64,000 nucleotides of DNA from Sphingomonadaceae bacterium. GTDB taxonomy: Bacteria; Pseudomonadota; Alphaproteobacteria; Sphingomonadales; Sphingomonadaceae. Under the pieces are notes generated by a model. The model had not been told where the DNA came from. It saw only the letters and a list, made by a program, of their open reading frames with translations, and did no database searches. The first letter of the stretch is position 1, and each line of letters starts with the position of its first letter. Made by a program: the position numbers and the translations under genes. Positions 1-9,907 of the stretch are shown piece after piece. Location of the stretch: positions 124,001 to 188,000 of the forward strand of contig JAPZTW010000003.1 in the NCBI GenBank assembly GCA_027533105.1, in the 5' to 3' direction.

Positions 1-938
<938 letters not shown>

Positions 939-952
939 TTATCCGGAAAACT

Positions 953-974
953 TGATTAAAATCACTTCTGTGAT
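953..974. promoter_or_regulatory. two overlapping short dyads upstream of katG
   Basis: TGATT-AA-AATCA (953-964) overlaps ATCAC-TTCT-GTGAT (961-974). Both are perfect inverted repeats in the divergent space between katG and the nitronate monooxygenase-like gene, about 70-85 bases upstream of the katG start. They could be a regulator site for the peroxide response. They do not obviously match the OxyR consensus, so the binder is unknown. Confidence 0.35.
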
Positions 975-1070
975 CGCCTGGTCCGATTTTGCGCACAACC
1001 GGGCGGCTTGCGGCCCGGCACCGCCCCGCCTAAAGGCGCCCGACGCATCGACTCTGCGGGGGGATCAACC

Positions 1071-2072
1071 GTGTACGACAAGACCCATGCCCTGATGGCG
1101 CGCGGCCGCGCATTCCTGGGAACCGAGCACGCGATCCTGTGCGGCGCGATGAGCTGGGTGTCGGAACGCAACCTGGTGGCCGCGATCAGCAACGCCGGGG
1201 GCTTCGGCGTGATCGCCTGCGGGGCGATGACCCCGGAACTGCTCGACACTGAAATCGCCGCTACCCGGGCGCTGACCGCCAAGCCGTTTGGCGTGAACCT
1301 GATCACCATGCACCCCCAGCTGTTCGACCTCATCGCGGTCTGCGCCAAGCACAAGGTCGGCCACGTGGTGCTGGCCGGGGGCATTCCGCCCAAGGGCTCG
1401 GTCGAGGCGATCAAGGAATTCGGCGCCAAGGTGCTGGTCTTCGCCCCCACCCTGGCGCTGGCCAAGAAGCTGCTGCGCTCGGGCGCGGACGCATTGGTGA
1501 TCGAGGGCAGCGAGGCCGGTGGCCACATCGGCCCGGTGGCGACTTCGGTGCTGGCCCAGGAATTCCTGCCCGCGCTGGCCGAGGACCACGTGGTCTTCGT
1601 GGCCGGGGGGATCGGCCGAGGCGACATGATCGCCGCCTATCTGGAAATGGGCGCCTCGGGCGTGCAGCTGGGTACCCGCTTTGCCTGCGCGACTGAATCC
1701 ATCGCCCACCCCGATTTCAAGAAGGCCTTCTTCCGCGCCAATGCCCGCGATGCGGTCGCCTCGGTCCAGATCGACCCGCGCCTGCCGGTGATCCCGGTCC
1801 GCGCGCTAAAGAACAAGGGCACCGAGGAATTCACCGCCAAGCAGGTCGAAGTCGCCCGGATGCTGGACGAGGGCAAGGTCGACATGGCCCAGGCCCAGCT
1901 CGAGATCGAGCATTTCTGGGCCGGAGCCCTGCGCCGCGCGGTGATCGACGGCGATGTCGAGAATGGCTCGCTGATGGCCGGGCAGTCGGTCGGCATGGTC
2001 ACCAAGGAAGAGCCGGTGGCCGAGATCATGGCCCAGCTGATGAGCGAGTGCGAGGTCGCGCTGACGCGCTAA
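1071..2072 (+). CDS. nitronate monooxygenase / 2-nitropropane dioxygenase family protein
   Basis: FMN-dependent TIM-barrel enzyme of the NPD family, which oxidises alkyl nitronates; some members act as enoyl reductases, so the substrate is not certain. The 333-residue protein carries the family signatures CGAMSWVSE near the N-terminus, EGSEAGGHIG (likely catalytic His) and VAGGIGRGDM followed by GVQLGTRF for phosphate binding of FMN. The GTG start at 1071 was chosen because GGGGGGA lies about 8 bases upstream. The frame extends further upstream without a start context, and ATG 1095 is an alternative. A REP-like repeat begins at the base after the stop. Confidence 0.82.
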   Translation: MYDKTHALMARGRAFLGTEHAILCGAMSWVSERNLVAAISNAGGFGVIACGAMTPELLDTEIAATRALTAKPFGVNLITMHPQLFDLIAVCAKHKVGHVVLAGGIPPKGSVEAIKEFGAKVLVFAPTLALAKKLLRSGADALVIEGSEAGGHIGPVATSVLAQEFLPALAEDHVVFVAGGIGRGDMIAAYLEMGASGVQLGTRFACATESIAHPDFKKAFFRANARDAVASVQIDPRLPVIPVRALKNKGTEEFTAKQVEVARMLDEGKVDMAQAQLEIEHFWAGALRRAVIDGDVENGSLMAGQSVGMVTKEEPVAEIMAQLMSECEVALTR

Positions 2073-2237
2073 TTCCTCCCTCTCGGTGGAGGGGGACCAT
2101 CCGCAGGATGGTGGAGGGGCACTGGGGAGTTTTCCGGGCCTCGCCTTTTGCCGCCTCCGGCCTTTAGCGCGAACTTCTGAGCACCCGCAGGTACCCTTCC
2201 ACCACTTCGTGGTCCCCCTCCCCGTGTCGGGGAGGAA
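2073..2237. repeat. REP-like inverted repeat pair, copy A
   Basis: Two related units of about 48-50 bases in opposite orientation (2073-2122 and 2190-2237) are separated by about 67 bases. Shared cores are TTCCTCCC, GGAGGGGGACCAT and GGTGGAGGGG. A second pair with the same architecture lies at 10311-10456. This fills most of the 292-base gap after the nitronate monooxygenase-like gene. It resembles dispersed palindromic (BIME/REPIN-type) elements. No RAYT transposase is seen in the window. Confidence 0.8.
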
Positions 2238-2238
2238 T

Positions 2239-2271
2239 AAAAAAGGGGCCGGAGCAGTGATGCTCCGGCCC
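2239..2271 (-). terminator. Rho-independent terminator of glnK-amt
   Basis: An 11-bp perfect GC-rich stem (2246-2256 with 2261-2271, loop GTGA) is followed on the minus strand by a run of T residues (2239-2244). It lies about 95 bases beyond the amt stop. Confidence 0.88.
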
Positions 2272-2364
2272 ATTCAGTTTGCGTTCGCAGGAGGAACGCC
2301 GGGAGGCAGGACCGGGGGGGAGGAGAGGAGGAGGACCCCGGCCCTGCCAAGCTTGAGGAAAGCG

Positions 2365-3840
2365 TTACATGTTGTAGGCGCGCTCTCCGTGTTCGTTGAT
2401 GTCGAGGCCTTCGCGCTCGGCATCGGCCGAGGGGCGCAGCCCGATGGTGTACTTCAGGCCCAGGAACAGCACGGCCGAGACCACGCTGGTCCACAGCACC
2501 GTGGTACCCACGGCCCAGATCTGGGTCATCACCTGGCCATAGAGGTCGAACTCGCCCGCCTTGGCCACCGGTCCGGTGTAGTCGATCCAGCCCTGGCCAC
2601 CCCAGGCCGGGTTGGCGACGAAGCCGGTGCCGATCGCGCCGACGATCCCGCCAACCGCGTGGATGCCGAACACGTCCAGGCTGTCATCGTAGTTGAGCTT
2701 GTTCTTCACCGTGGTGACGAAGAAGAAGCAGACCACGGTGGCAACCGCGCCCAGGATGATCGCGGTACCCGGGTGGGCAAAGCCCGCCGCCGGAGTGATC
2801 GCGACCAGGCCGGTCACCACGCCCGAGGCCACACCCAGCAGCGAGGGCTTCTTGTGGACGATCTGTTCGATCACCGCCCAAGTCACGCCCGCCGCAGCCG
2901 TGGCGACGAAGGTGTTGATGAAGGCCAGGGCGCCGAAGGCATTGGCTTCAAGACCCGAACCGGCGTTGAACCCGAACCAGCCGATCCACAGCAGCGAGGC
3001 ACCGATCATGGTCATCACCAGGCTGTGCGGGGGCATGGGCTCCGACTTGAAGCCGATGCGCGGACCGATCACGAGGCAGCCGATCAGGCCAGCGATACCC
3101 GCGTTGATGTGCACCACGGTGCCACCGGCGAAGTCGAGCGCACCCCAGCCCCACAGCAGGCCGCTGTCGTCCGGCGCGGCGTGGAGGAAGTCCGGGCCAG
3201 CCCAGTACCACACCATGTGCGCGATCGGGAAATAGGCGAAGGTCAGCCACAGCACCGTGAAGATGATCAGCGGCGTGAACTTCACGCGTTCGGCAAAGGC
3301 CCCCACGATCAGCGCCGGCGTGATGCAGGCGAAGGTCATCTGGAAGATGATGAAGACATATTCCGGCAGGTAGACGCCATTGGAGAAGGTCGCCGCCAGG
3401 CTGGTCGGATCGACCCCGGCCAGGAACGCCTTGTCGAGGCCGCCGATGATCTTCGGGAACGGCGAACCGGCCGAGGTAAAGGCCAGCGAATAGCCCCAGG
3501 CGAACCAGACCAGCGCCGCAACGCAGACGATGGTCAGCACCTGCATCAGCACGCTGAGCATGTTCTTGGCGCGCACCAGGCCGCCATAGAACAGCGCGAG
3601 CGCGGGAATGGACATCAGCAGCACGAGCGCGGATGCCACCAGCATCCAGGCCACGTCACCCTTGTTGACCATTTCGGCGGTCGGCACGAAGGCGGCGGTG
3701 GTCGCCGCCTCGGTCGCGGCGGCAGCAGCGCCAGTGGCCGCCTCGGTGGCGGCCGCGGTGGCGTCCTGCGCGAAAGCGGCGGTGGCGGCGAAGAGGCTGG
3801 CCCCCGCTGCGCCAAGGCCGCAGACAAATTTGCGGATCAT
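2365..3840 (-). CDS. amt: ammonium transporter AmtB with cleavable signal peptide
   Basis: Inner-membrane ammonium channel of the Amt/Mep/Rh family, 491 residues. A signal peptide (first ~25 residues, ending AAFAQ) and an Ala/Thr-rich stretch precede the hydrophobic core, which has about 11 membrane segments. The twin-His pore is recognisable as FAGGTVVHINAG (also containing the conserved Asp just upstream, ALDF) and FGIHAVGG. The start at 3840 has a strong AGGAGG site; the frame continues upstream only as antisense-like sequence. It follows glnK by 28 bases, the usual partner that plugs the channel when nitrogen is plentiful, and ends at a strong terminator. Confidence 0.95.
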   Translation of the reverse strand: MIRKFVCGLGAAGASLFAATAAFAQDATAAATEAATGAAAAATEAATTAAFVPTAEMVNKGDVAWMLVASALVLLMSIPALALFYGGLVRAKNMLSVLMQVLTIVCVAALVWFAWGYSLAFTSAGSPFPKIIGGLDKAFLAGVDPTSLAATFSNGVYLPEYVFIIFQMTFACITPALIVGAFAERVKFTPLIIFTVLWLTFAYFPIAHMVWYWAGPDFLHAAPDDSGLLWGWGALDFAGGTVVHINAGIAGLIGCLVIGPRIGFKSEPMPPHSLVMTMIGASLLWIGWFGFNAGSGLEANAFGALAFINTFVATAAAGVTWAVIEQIVHKKPSLLGVASGVVTGLVAITPAAGFAHPGTAIILGAVATVVCFFFVTTVKNKLNYDDSLDVFGIHAVGGIVGAIGTGFVANPAWGGQGWIDYTGPVAKAGEFDLYGQVMTQIWAVGTTVLWTSVVSAVLFLGLKYTIGLRPSADAEREGLDINEHGERAYNM

Positions 3841-3868
3841 CGGATAAGTCCTCCTGTCAGGGCCGGCA

Positions 3869-4291
<423 letters not shown>

Positions 4292-4303
4292 TCAGTGGAA
4301 TCG

Positions 4304-4320
4304 GCGTAACGGTGTTACGC
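4304..4320. promoter_or_regulatory. dyad upstream of the sigma-54 promoter
   Basis: GCGTAAC and GTTACGC form a perfect 7-bp inverted repeat around GGT, about 35 bases upstream of the -24 element. It is a candidate activator (NtrC-type enhancer) site. No T-tract follows on either strand, so it is not a good terminator. Confidence 0.5.
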
Positions 4321-4357
4321 GGCGGGCGTGGACAGCGCCCGATTCATGCGCAACTGC

Positions 4358-5062
4358 CTATTTTTTAGGCAGAGCTGCCCGCCCCCAGACCGGCAGGTGA
4401 TCCGAAGCCCGCGCCGCCAGCGCCGAGTGGTGGACGCCGTGGTCTTCCACCTGCCAGCGCTGGCACAGCACCAGCCGGTCGAGCCGGGCGACCGGGCGGC
4501 GCGCGGGGAAGCTGGGGCCGGGGGTCAGCAATTGCCAGGGCGCGCGGAATTCGCCGAGCGCGCCGCGCTGCAGGCTCCATTCGTTGCAATCGCCCATCAG
4601 CACGGTCGGATGGTCGCCATCGCAGCGGGCCAGGTGGTCGAGGATCGTGCGGACCTGCTGGCGGCGGCGCAGGCCGGACAGGTCAAGGTGCATGCCGACC
4701 ACGCGCAGGCGCTGGCCTTCGATCAGCAGGTCGGCCCGCACCGCGCCGCGCGGCTCCAGCGTGGGCAGCGGCACCACCCCCGCCTCGATCACCGCGATCC
4801 CCTTGCGCACCAGCAGGGCATTGCCATGCCAGCCGAGCGAATCCGGCCGGTGGTTGAGCGGCACCGGCACCCAGGGGGTGTAATCCTCGATCGTTTCGCG
4901 CGGCAGCACGCTTTCGCGCCGCCCGATCCGCCGGTCAGCCTCTTGCAGGGCGATCACATCGGCATCGATTTCGCGCAGCACCGCCAGGATCCGGTCCGGA
5001 TCGCGCCGCCGGTCGGTGCCGACGGCCTTGTGGATGTTGTAGCTGGCGAAGGTCAGTTGCAC
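4358..5062 (-). CDS. endonuclease/exonuclease/phosphatase (EEP) family protein
   Basis: Metal-dependent phosphoesterase of the DNase I-like EEP fold, 234 residues. The fold is marked by SYNIHKAVG near the N-terminus, ALQEAD (metal-binding Glu), the HLDLSGLRRRQQVRTI region, GDCNEW (Asp/Asn) and a terminal SDHLPVW (Asp-His pair). Substrate class cannot be fixed from sequence; members cleave nucleic acids, phospholipids or inositol phosphates. The start is GTG at 5062, with only a weak upstream purine stretch. No signal peptide is seen. The gene is separated from prfC by a palindromic repeat. Confidence 0.8.
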   Translation of the reverse strand: MQLTFASYNIHKAVGTDRRRDPDRILAVLREIDADVIALQEADRRIGRRESVLPRETIEDYTPWVPVPLNHRPDSLGWHGNALLVRKGIAVIEAGVVPLPTLEPRGAVRADLLIEGQRLRVVGMHLDLSGLRRRQQVRTILDHLARCDGDHPTVLMGDCNEWSLQRGALGEFRAPWQLLTPGPSFPARRPVARLDRLVLCQRWQVEDHGVHHSALAARASDHLPVWGRAALPKK

Positions 5063-5095
5063 GCCGCCTTATCCGCCTTTCGCAACCCCGGAACT

Positions 5096-5177
5096 CGTCA
5101 TTGCGAGCGGCGCAGCCGCGCGGCAATCCAGGGTTGCGACAGCCGCCCTGGATTGCTTCGCTGCGCTCGCAATGACG
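5096..5177. repeat. dispersed-type palindromic repeat (CGTCATTGCGAGCG arms)
   Basis: Left arm CGTCATTGCGAGCG and right arm CGCTCGCAATGACG enclose a second nested pair, CAATCCAGGG and CCCTGGATTG, around a short centre. The whole 82-base element can fold into one long imperfect hairpin. It lies between prfC and the EEP gene. Very similar palindromes are widespread in alphaproteobacterial intergenic regions (from memory). Confidence 0.8.
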
Positions 5178-5187
5178 AACATGGGTA

Positions 5188-6714
5188 TCAGCGCTCCTTG
5201 GTGGCTGAGAAGACCAGCTCCGGGTTCTTTTCCTGCTGGTAGCTCACGTCCCAGGCCGAGCGGGCCATGAACACCGGATCGCCATCGCGGTCCTTGGCGA
5301 GGTTCGACTTGTTGAAATCGGCAAAGGCTTTCAGCGCCGCATCGCTGCCCTTCAGCCAGCGCGCCGTATCGAAGGGCGAGGCTTCGAGCATGGCTTCAAC
5401 CTTGTATTCCGCCTCCAGCCGGGAAATCAGGACATCAAGCTGGAGCTGGCCGACCACGCCGACGATCCACTGGCTGCCGATCTCGGGATAGAACACCTGA
5501 ATCACGCCCTCTTCGGACAGGTCATCCAGCGCCTTCCTGAGCTGCTTGGTCTTGGTCGGATCCTTCAGCGCCACGCGGCGCAGGATTTCCGGGGCGAAAT
5601 TGGGCAGGCCGGTGAAGCGGACCTTGTTGGTCTCGCTCAGCGTATCACCCACCCGCAGCGTGCCGTGGTTGGGGATGCCGATGATATCGCCGGGTTCGGC
5701 GGTGTCGGCAATCTCGCGGTCCTGGGCGAAGAACAGGATCGGCGAATGGATCGCGATCGGCTTGCCCAGCGCCGAAGGGGTCAGCTTCATGCCGCGCTTG
5801 AAGGTGCCAGAGACCAGCCGCATGAAGGCGATCCGGTCGCGGTGCATCGGGTCCATATTGGCCTGGACCTTGAAGATGAAGCCGGTCACTTCCTTGGTCG
5901 AGGGCTGGATCGTGCCCTGCTCGCTCGGTTGCGGGCGCGGCGGCGGGGCATAACGGGCAATCGCGTCGATCAGCTCGGCCACGCCGAAGTTCTTCAGCGC
6001 CGATCCGAAGTAGACCGGGGTCAGGTCGCCATGGCGATAGGCTTCCAGATCGAACGCGGGATACCCGGCCTGGGCCAGCTCGATTTCCTCGGCCACATCG
6101 GCCGGGATGTTATCGGGTGTGGCCGGTTCGCGCTTGCCCAGGAATTCGCGGCTGTCGCCTTCCGGGCGGCTGATCGTGTTGGTGGCGAAATCGAGCACGC
6201 CCTTGAACTCGCCGCCCATGCCGATCGGCCAGGACATCGGGCAGACATCGAGCGCCAGGGCATCGGCCACCTCGTCCAGCGTTTCGAACACGGCGCGCCC
6301 CTCGCGGTCGACCTTGTTGACGAAAGTAATGATCGGGACCGAGCGCAGGCGGCAGACCTCGAACAGCTTGCGGGTCTGCGGCTCGATGCCCTTGGCGGCA
6401 TCGATCACCATGATCGCGGAATCGACCGCCGTCAGCGTGCGATAGGTGTCTTCGGAAAAGTCCTCGTGCCCCGGCGTGTCGAGCAGGTTGAAGGTCACCC
6501 CGTCGCGCTCGAAGGTCATGACCGAACTGGTGACCGAGATGCCGCGCTGCTGCTCGATCTTCATCCAGTCCGACCGCGCCCGCCGCGCCGCGCCGCGCGC
6601 CTTGACCTCGCCCGCCAGGTGGATCGCCCCGCCCTGCAGCAGCAGCTTCTCGGTCAGCGTGGTCTTACCCGCGTCGGGGTGCGAGATAATGGCAAAGGTG
6701 CGGCGGTTTGACAT
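5188..6714 (-). CDS. prfC: peptide chain release factor 3
   Basis: GTPase that recycles RF1/RF2 from the ribosome after termination. The 508-residue protein shows G1 HPDAGKTTLTEK (residues ~12-23), a switch region with the translational GTPase signature, G3 DTPGHEDFSED, G4 NKVDREG and a C-terminal domain containing QFD-like RF3-specific segments (VGVVGQLQLDVL). It is slightly shorter than the E. coli protein but complete at both ends. The ATG at 6714 is the natural start. Adjacent genes are functionally unrelated. Confidence 0.94.
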   Translation of the reverse strand: MSNRRTFAIISHPDAGKTTLTEKLLLQGGAIHLAGEVKARGAARRARSDWMKIEQQRGISVTSSVMTFERDGVTFNLLDTPGHEDFSEDTYRTLTAVDSAIMVIDAAKGIEPQTRKLFEVCRLRSVPIITFVNKVDREGRAVFETLDEVADALALDVCPMSWPIGMGGEFKGVLDFATNTISRPEGDSREFLGKREPATPDNIPADVAEEIELAQAGYPAFDLEAYRHGDLTPVYFGSALKNFGVAELIDAIARYAPPPRPQPSEQGTIQPSTKEVTGFIFKVQANMDPMHRDRIAFMRLVSGTFKRGMKLTPSALGKPIAIHSPILFFAQDREIADTAEPGDIIGIPNHGTLRVGDTLSETNKVRFTGLPNFAPEILRRVALKDPTKTKQLRKALDDLSEEGVIQVFYPEIGSQWIVGVVGQLQLDVLISRLEAEYKVEAMLEASPFDTARWLKGSDAALKAFADFNKSNLAKDRDGDPVFMARSAWDVSYQQEKNPELVFSATKER

Positions 6715-6749
6715 GGTGCGCGGCGCATAGCCGCGCTCTGGCGCAAGGT

Positions 6750-7349
6750 CTAGCGCAGTCCCCGTTGCAGCAGCTTGTTGGCGATGGCCGCCACTTCCTC
6801 GGGCGAGCGGTCATGCTCCAGCACGCCATAGCGCAGGCCCAGGAAAACGTTCATGCCGATGATCGCCCAGGCATGGATCTCGTCCACCTCGCCCGCGATC
6901 TCGCCGCGTTCCTTCGCGGCCTTTAGACGGGCAAAAATGCGCGCGGCGCCGCCATAGTAATGGGCATGCCAGGCATCCGGGGCGACGAATTCCGCTTCGT
7001 CGATGATCCGGTAGATTTCGCTGTGTTCGCGGGCGAATTCGAGGAAGCGGGTCAGCACGGCCAGCTCGGTCTCGACCGGGTTGCGCCGTTCGGCCACGAT
7101 CGGCAGGGCCAGCTGGCGCACCTGCTCGGACATGTCGAGCACCAGCGCCTTGAACAGCGCCTCCTTGCTTTCGAAATAGGTGTAGAAGCTGCCCAGGGCC
7201 ACGCCGGCGCGCTGGGTGATCGAGACGATCGAGCTTTCGTGAAAGCCCTTGTCGCCGAATTCGGCCGCGGCGGCATCGAGGATCGCGCGTTGCGTGCGCC
7301 GCCCGCGCTCGGTGCGCGGCTCGCGCGGCGAAGTGGCCGCTGCCTCCAT
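6750..7349 (-). CDS. TetR-family transcriptional regulator
   Basis: 199-residue repressor-type protein. The N-terminal TetR helix-turn-helix runs from ERGRRTQRAILDAA through GVALGSFYTYFESKEALF, and a divergent helical ligand domain follows. An in-frame ATG exists at 7451, but a -35/-10 pair (TTGAAC, 16 bases, TATGCT at 7455-7460) would start transcription at about 7448, so that ATG could not be translated. GGAAGGGG upstream of 7349 supports the shorter start. It is divergent from a TonB-dependent receptor and probably controls it and itself through the palindrome at 7464-7485. Ligand unknown. Confidence 0.85.
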   Translation of the reverse strand: MEAAATSPREPRTERGRRTQRAILDAAAAEFGDKGFHESSIVSITQRAGVALGSFYTYFESKEALFKALVLDMSEQVRQLALPIVAERRNPVETELAVLTRFLEFAREHSEIYRIIDEAEFVAPDAWHAHYYGGAARIFARLKAAKERGEIAGEVDEIHAWAIIGMNVFLGLRYGVLEHDRSPEEVAAIANKLLQRGLR

Positions 7350-7454
7350 ACCCCGGTTCCCCTTCCGCGTGGCCTTCAATGCCGCTGTATTCGTCGGCAC
7401 TGTGGCACTTGCGCCACGATTCCCCACCATTCGCGCGTCCTTTCGCTTCATGCA

Positions 7455-7482
7455 AGCATAGACAAGTTGAAACCTGGTTCAA
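7455..7482 (-). promoter_or_regulatory. sigma-70-type promoter of the TetR gene
   Basis: On the minus strand TTGAAC (7477-7482) and TATGCT (7455-7460) are 16 bases apart. The -35 box lies inside the palindrome, which suits autorepression. Confidence 0.5.
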
Positions 7483-7485
7483 CTT
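7464..7485. promoter_or_regulatory. 22-bp palindrome, likely TetR operator
   Basis: AAGTTGAA and TTCAACTT are perfect 8-bp inverted arms around ACCTGG. The site lies between the TetR gene and the receptor and overlaps promoter-like elements on both strands (TATATAA at 7487-7493 for the plus strand). Confidence 0.7.
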
Positions 7486-7556
7486 TTATATAAGGCGGAA
7501 TCGGAGCCGGGTGGAATACCGCGCCGGCGCGAGGATTTTCTGGGAGGAGCCCACCG

Positions 7557-9878
7557 ATGCGTACCACTGCCCTGTCCATCAACCTGCTTTGCCGAGCTTC
7601 ACTGATCGCCAGCGCCATGGCCGGCCTGACCGCCGTGCCCGCCTATGCCCAGGACGGGGCGAGCGAGGCCGATGGCGGCGAAATCATCGTCACCGCCCGC
7701 CGCCGCGAGGAAACGCTGACCGACGTGCCGATCGCGATCACCGCGCTCTCGGCCGACCAGCTTGAGCGGACCGGCGCGATCGACATCACCGCTGTCGCCG
7801 AACAGGCCCCCAACGTGACGCTGGAAGCCAGCCGCGCGACCAATTCCACCCTCACCGCCTTTATCCGCGGCGTGGGCCAGCAGGACCCGGTTTCGGGCTT
7901 CGAACAGGGCGTCGGCATCTATCTGGACGATGTCTACCTCAACCGTCCGCAGGCCGCCGTGGTCGATATCTATGACGTCGAGCGGATCGAAGTGCTGCGC
8001 GGGCCGCAGGGCACGCTCTATGGCCGCAACACCGTGGGCGGTGCGGTCAAGTACGTGACCCGCAAGATCGGGATGGACCCGCGCCTGTCGCTGCGCGGCA
8101 CCTATGGCACGCATGACATGGCCGATGGCGTGATCACCGCCAGCACCCCGGTGGGCGATGGCACGCTGCGCCTCGGTGGTTCGCTCGCCCGCCTGTCGCG
8201 GGGCGGCTTCGGCATGAACCTGACCACGGGCCGCGAGAACTACAACAAGGATGTCTGGGCCGGTCGCGGCACCATCGAAGTTCATTCGGACGGCTTCTTC
8301 GCCCGCATCGCCGGCGACTATACCCACGACCGTTCGAACGAGCGTGGCGGCCATCGTCTGATCCCCAGCCAGTTCACCGCCGCGCCGGTCCTGGCCAACG
8401 TGTTCGACACCCGCGGCGGGCTGGTTTCGCCCAAGCAGGACGTGAAGGCCTGGGGCCTCTCGCTGTTCATGGAAGGCGAGCTGAACGACACGCTGACCGT
8501 CCGTTCGATCACTTCGTACCGCAAAGACGATTCGTCCTCGCCGATCGACTTCGACGCCCTGCCCTCGGTCGACGTCGACGTGCCGGGCATCTATGCCAAC
8601 ACCCAGACCAGCCAGGAACTGCAGCTGCTGATCAACAGCGATCGGTTCAACGGCCTGATCGGTGCCTATTACCTCAACGCCTCGGCGCTGACCCAGTTCG
8701 ATGTGCGGCTGTTCACCACGCTGAACGGCCTGACCGGCTTCACCAGCGCGGACGTGGGCACCGACACCCTCGCCGCCTTTGCCGACTTCACTTATGACCT
8801 GACCGACCAGCTCAGCCTGTCGGTCGGCGGCCGTTACACCTGGGATGAGCGGACCGCCTCGATCCTGCGCCAGAACTACCTCGGCGGCGGCTCGCCGGTG
8901 TTTGGCGGTGCGGGCGTGGCCTTTGGCGCGCCGGGCACCGATTTCGACGGCAAGAGCACCTTCAAGAAGTTCACCCCGCGCGCCTCGCTCAGCTTCAAGC
9001 CGGCTGACGGGCAGAACCTCTACGTTTCGTTCTCGCAGGGCTTCAAGGGTGGCGGCTTCGACCCGCGCGGTGCCGGCGTGAACGCGCCGGACCTCAACAC
9101 CAACGGCATCCGCGAAGACGCCGAAGTGGCTGCCTTCCTCAGCTTCCGGCCCGAGAAGGTCAACAGCTATGAAGTGGGCTACAAGGGCTCGCTGTTCGAT
9201 CGCAAGCTCTACGTCGCCATGGCCGCGTTCCGGATGGACTACACCGACGTCCAGATCCCCGGCTCGGTTGCCTGCACCGTCGGCGGCCTGCCCAGCTTCT
9301 GCGGCGTGGTCTCGAACGCGGGCAAGGCGCGGATGCAGGGCCTCGAATTCGAAGCCCGTGCCAACTTGGGCGCGCTGACCCTGTCGGGCTCGCTCGGTTA
9401 CATCGACGCCAAGTACCTCAAGTACGTCACCAACATCGGCGGCGTGCCGACCGACGTGGCGGCCTTCCGCAAGGTGCAGAACACCCCGGCCTGGACCGGC
9501 AATGCCCAGGCCAGCTACCGCGCCGATCTGGGTGACGGCGCGCTGACCTTCACCGGCGGCGTCTCGTTCAAGAGCAAGACCTACCAGTTCGAAATCCCGA
9601 ACCCCTACCTCGATCAGGATGCCTACCAGCTGGTCGATGCCTCGATCGTCTATGCCGCGCCCGACAAGCGCTGGACCCTGGGCGTCTATGGCAAGAACCT
9701 GTTCGACGTGAAGTACAAGACCTCGGGCTATACCTTCATGGCCGCCAACGCGACCACGGGCGTGCTCACCACCACTGCCGGTGGCGCGCTGATCCCGTCG
9801 CTGGGCCGCGAAGGGACGCTGACCGCGTTCTATGGCAACCCGCGCCAGGTCTTCGTGACGGCGACGGTCAACTTCTGA
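7557..9878 (+). CDS. TonB-dependent outer-membrane receptor
   Basis: Outer-membrane active transporter of 773 residues. A signal peptide (ending AYAQ, about residue 32) is followed by a TonB box (EIIVTARRREE), the plug domain (DVPIAITALSADQLERTGA, later VERIEVLRGPQGTLYGRNTVGG) and a 22-strand beta-barrel with the C-terminal aromatic VTATVNF. The start has GGAGGAG about 8 bases upstream. The pairing with a TetR regulator and absence of iron-box elements suggest an organic ligand rather than a siderophore, but the substrate is unknown. A strong terminator follows. Confidence 0.93.
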   Translation: MRTTALSINLLCRASLIASAMAGLTAVPAYAQDGASEADGGEIIVTARRREETLTDVPIAITALSADQLERTGAIDITAVAEQAPNVTLEASRATNSTLTAFIRGVGQQDPVSGFEQGVGIYLDDVYLNRPQAAVVDIYDVERIEVLRGPQGTLYGRNTVGGAVKYVTRKIGMDPRLSLRGTYGTHDMADGVITASTPVGDGTLRLGGSLARLSRGGFGMNLTTGRENYNKDVWAGRGTIEVHSDGFFARIAGDYTHDRSNERGGHRLIPSQFTAAPVLANVFDTRGGLVSPKQDVKAWGLSLFMEGELNDTLTVRSITSYRKDDSSSPIDFDALPSVDVDVPGIYANTQTSQELQLLINSDRFNGLIGAYYLNASALTQFDVRLFTTLNGLTGFTSADVGTDTLAAFADFTYDLTDQLSLSVGGRYTWDERTASILRQNYLGGGSPVFGGAGVAFGAPGTDFDGKSTFKKFTPRASLSFKPADGQNLYVSFSQGFKGGGFDPRGAGVNAPDLNTNGIREDAEVAAFLSFRPEKVNSYEVGYKGSLFDRKLYVAMAAFRMDYTDVQIPGSVACTVGGLPSFCGVVSNAGKARMQGLEFEARANLGALTLSGSLGYIDAKYLKYVTNIGGVPTDVAAFRKVQNTPAWTGNAQASYRADLGDGALTFTGGVSFKSKTYQFEIPNPYLDQDAYQLVDASIVYAAPDKRWTLGVYGKNLFDVKYKTSGYTFMAANATTGVLTTTAGGALIPSLGREGTLTAFYGNPRQVFVTATVNF

Positions 9879-9907
9879 TCGTTGCCGGAACCTGATGGTT
9901 CCTCCCG

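Noticed and set aside
4304..4320. Dyad considered as a terminator for the EEP gene
   Set aside because: No T-run follows on the minus strand, and its distance to the sigma-54 box fits an activator site better.
7350..7451. N-terminal extension of the TetR protein from ATG 7451
   Set aside because: The likely promoter would start transcription at or after that codon, and there is no ribosome site.
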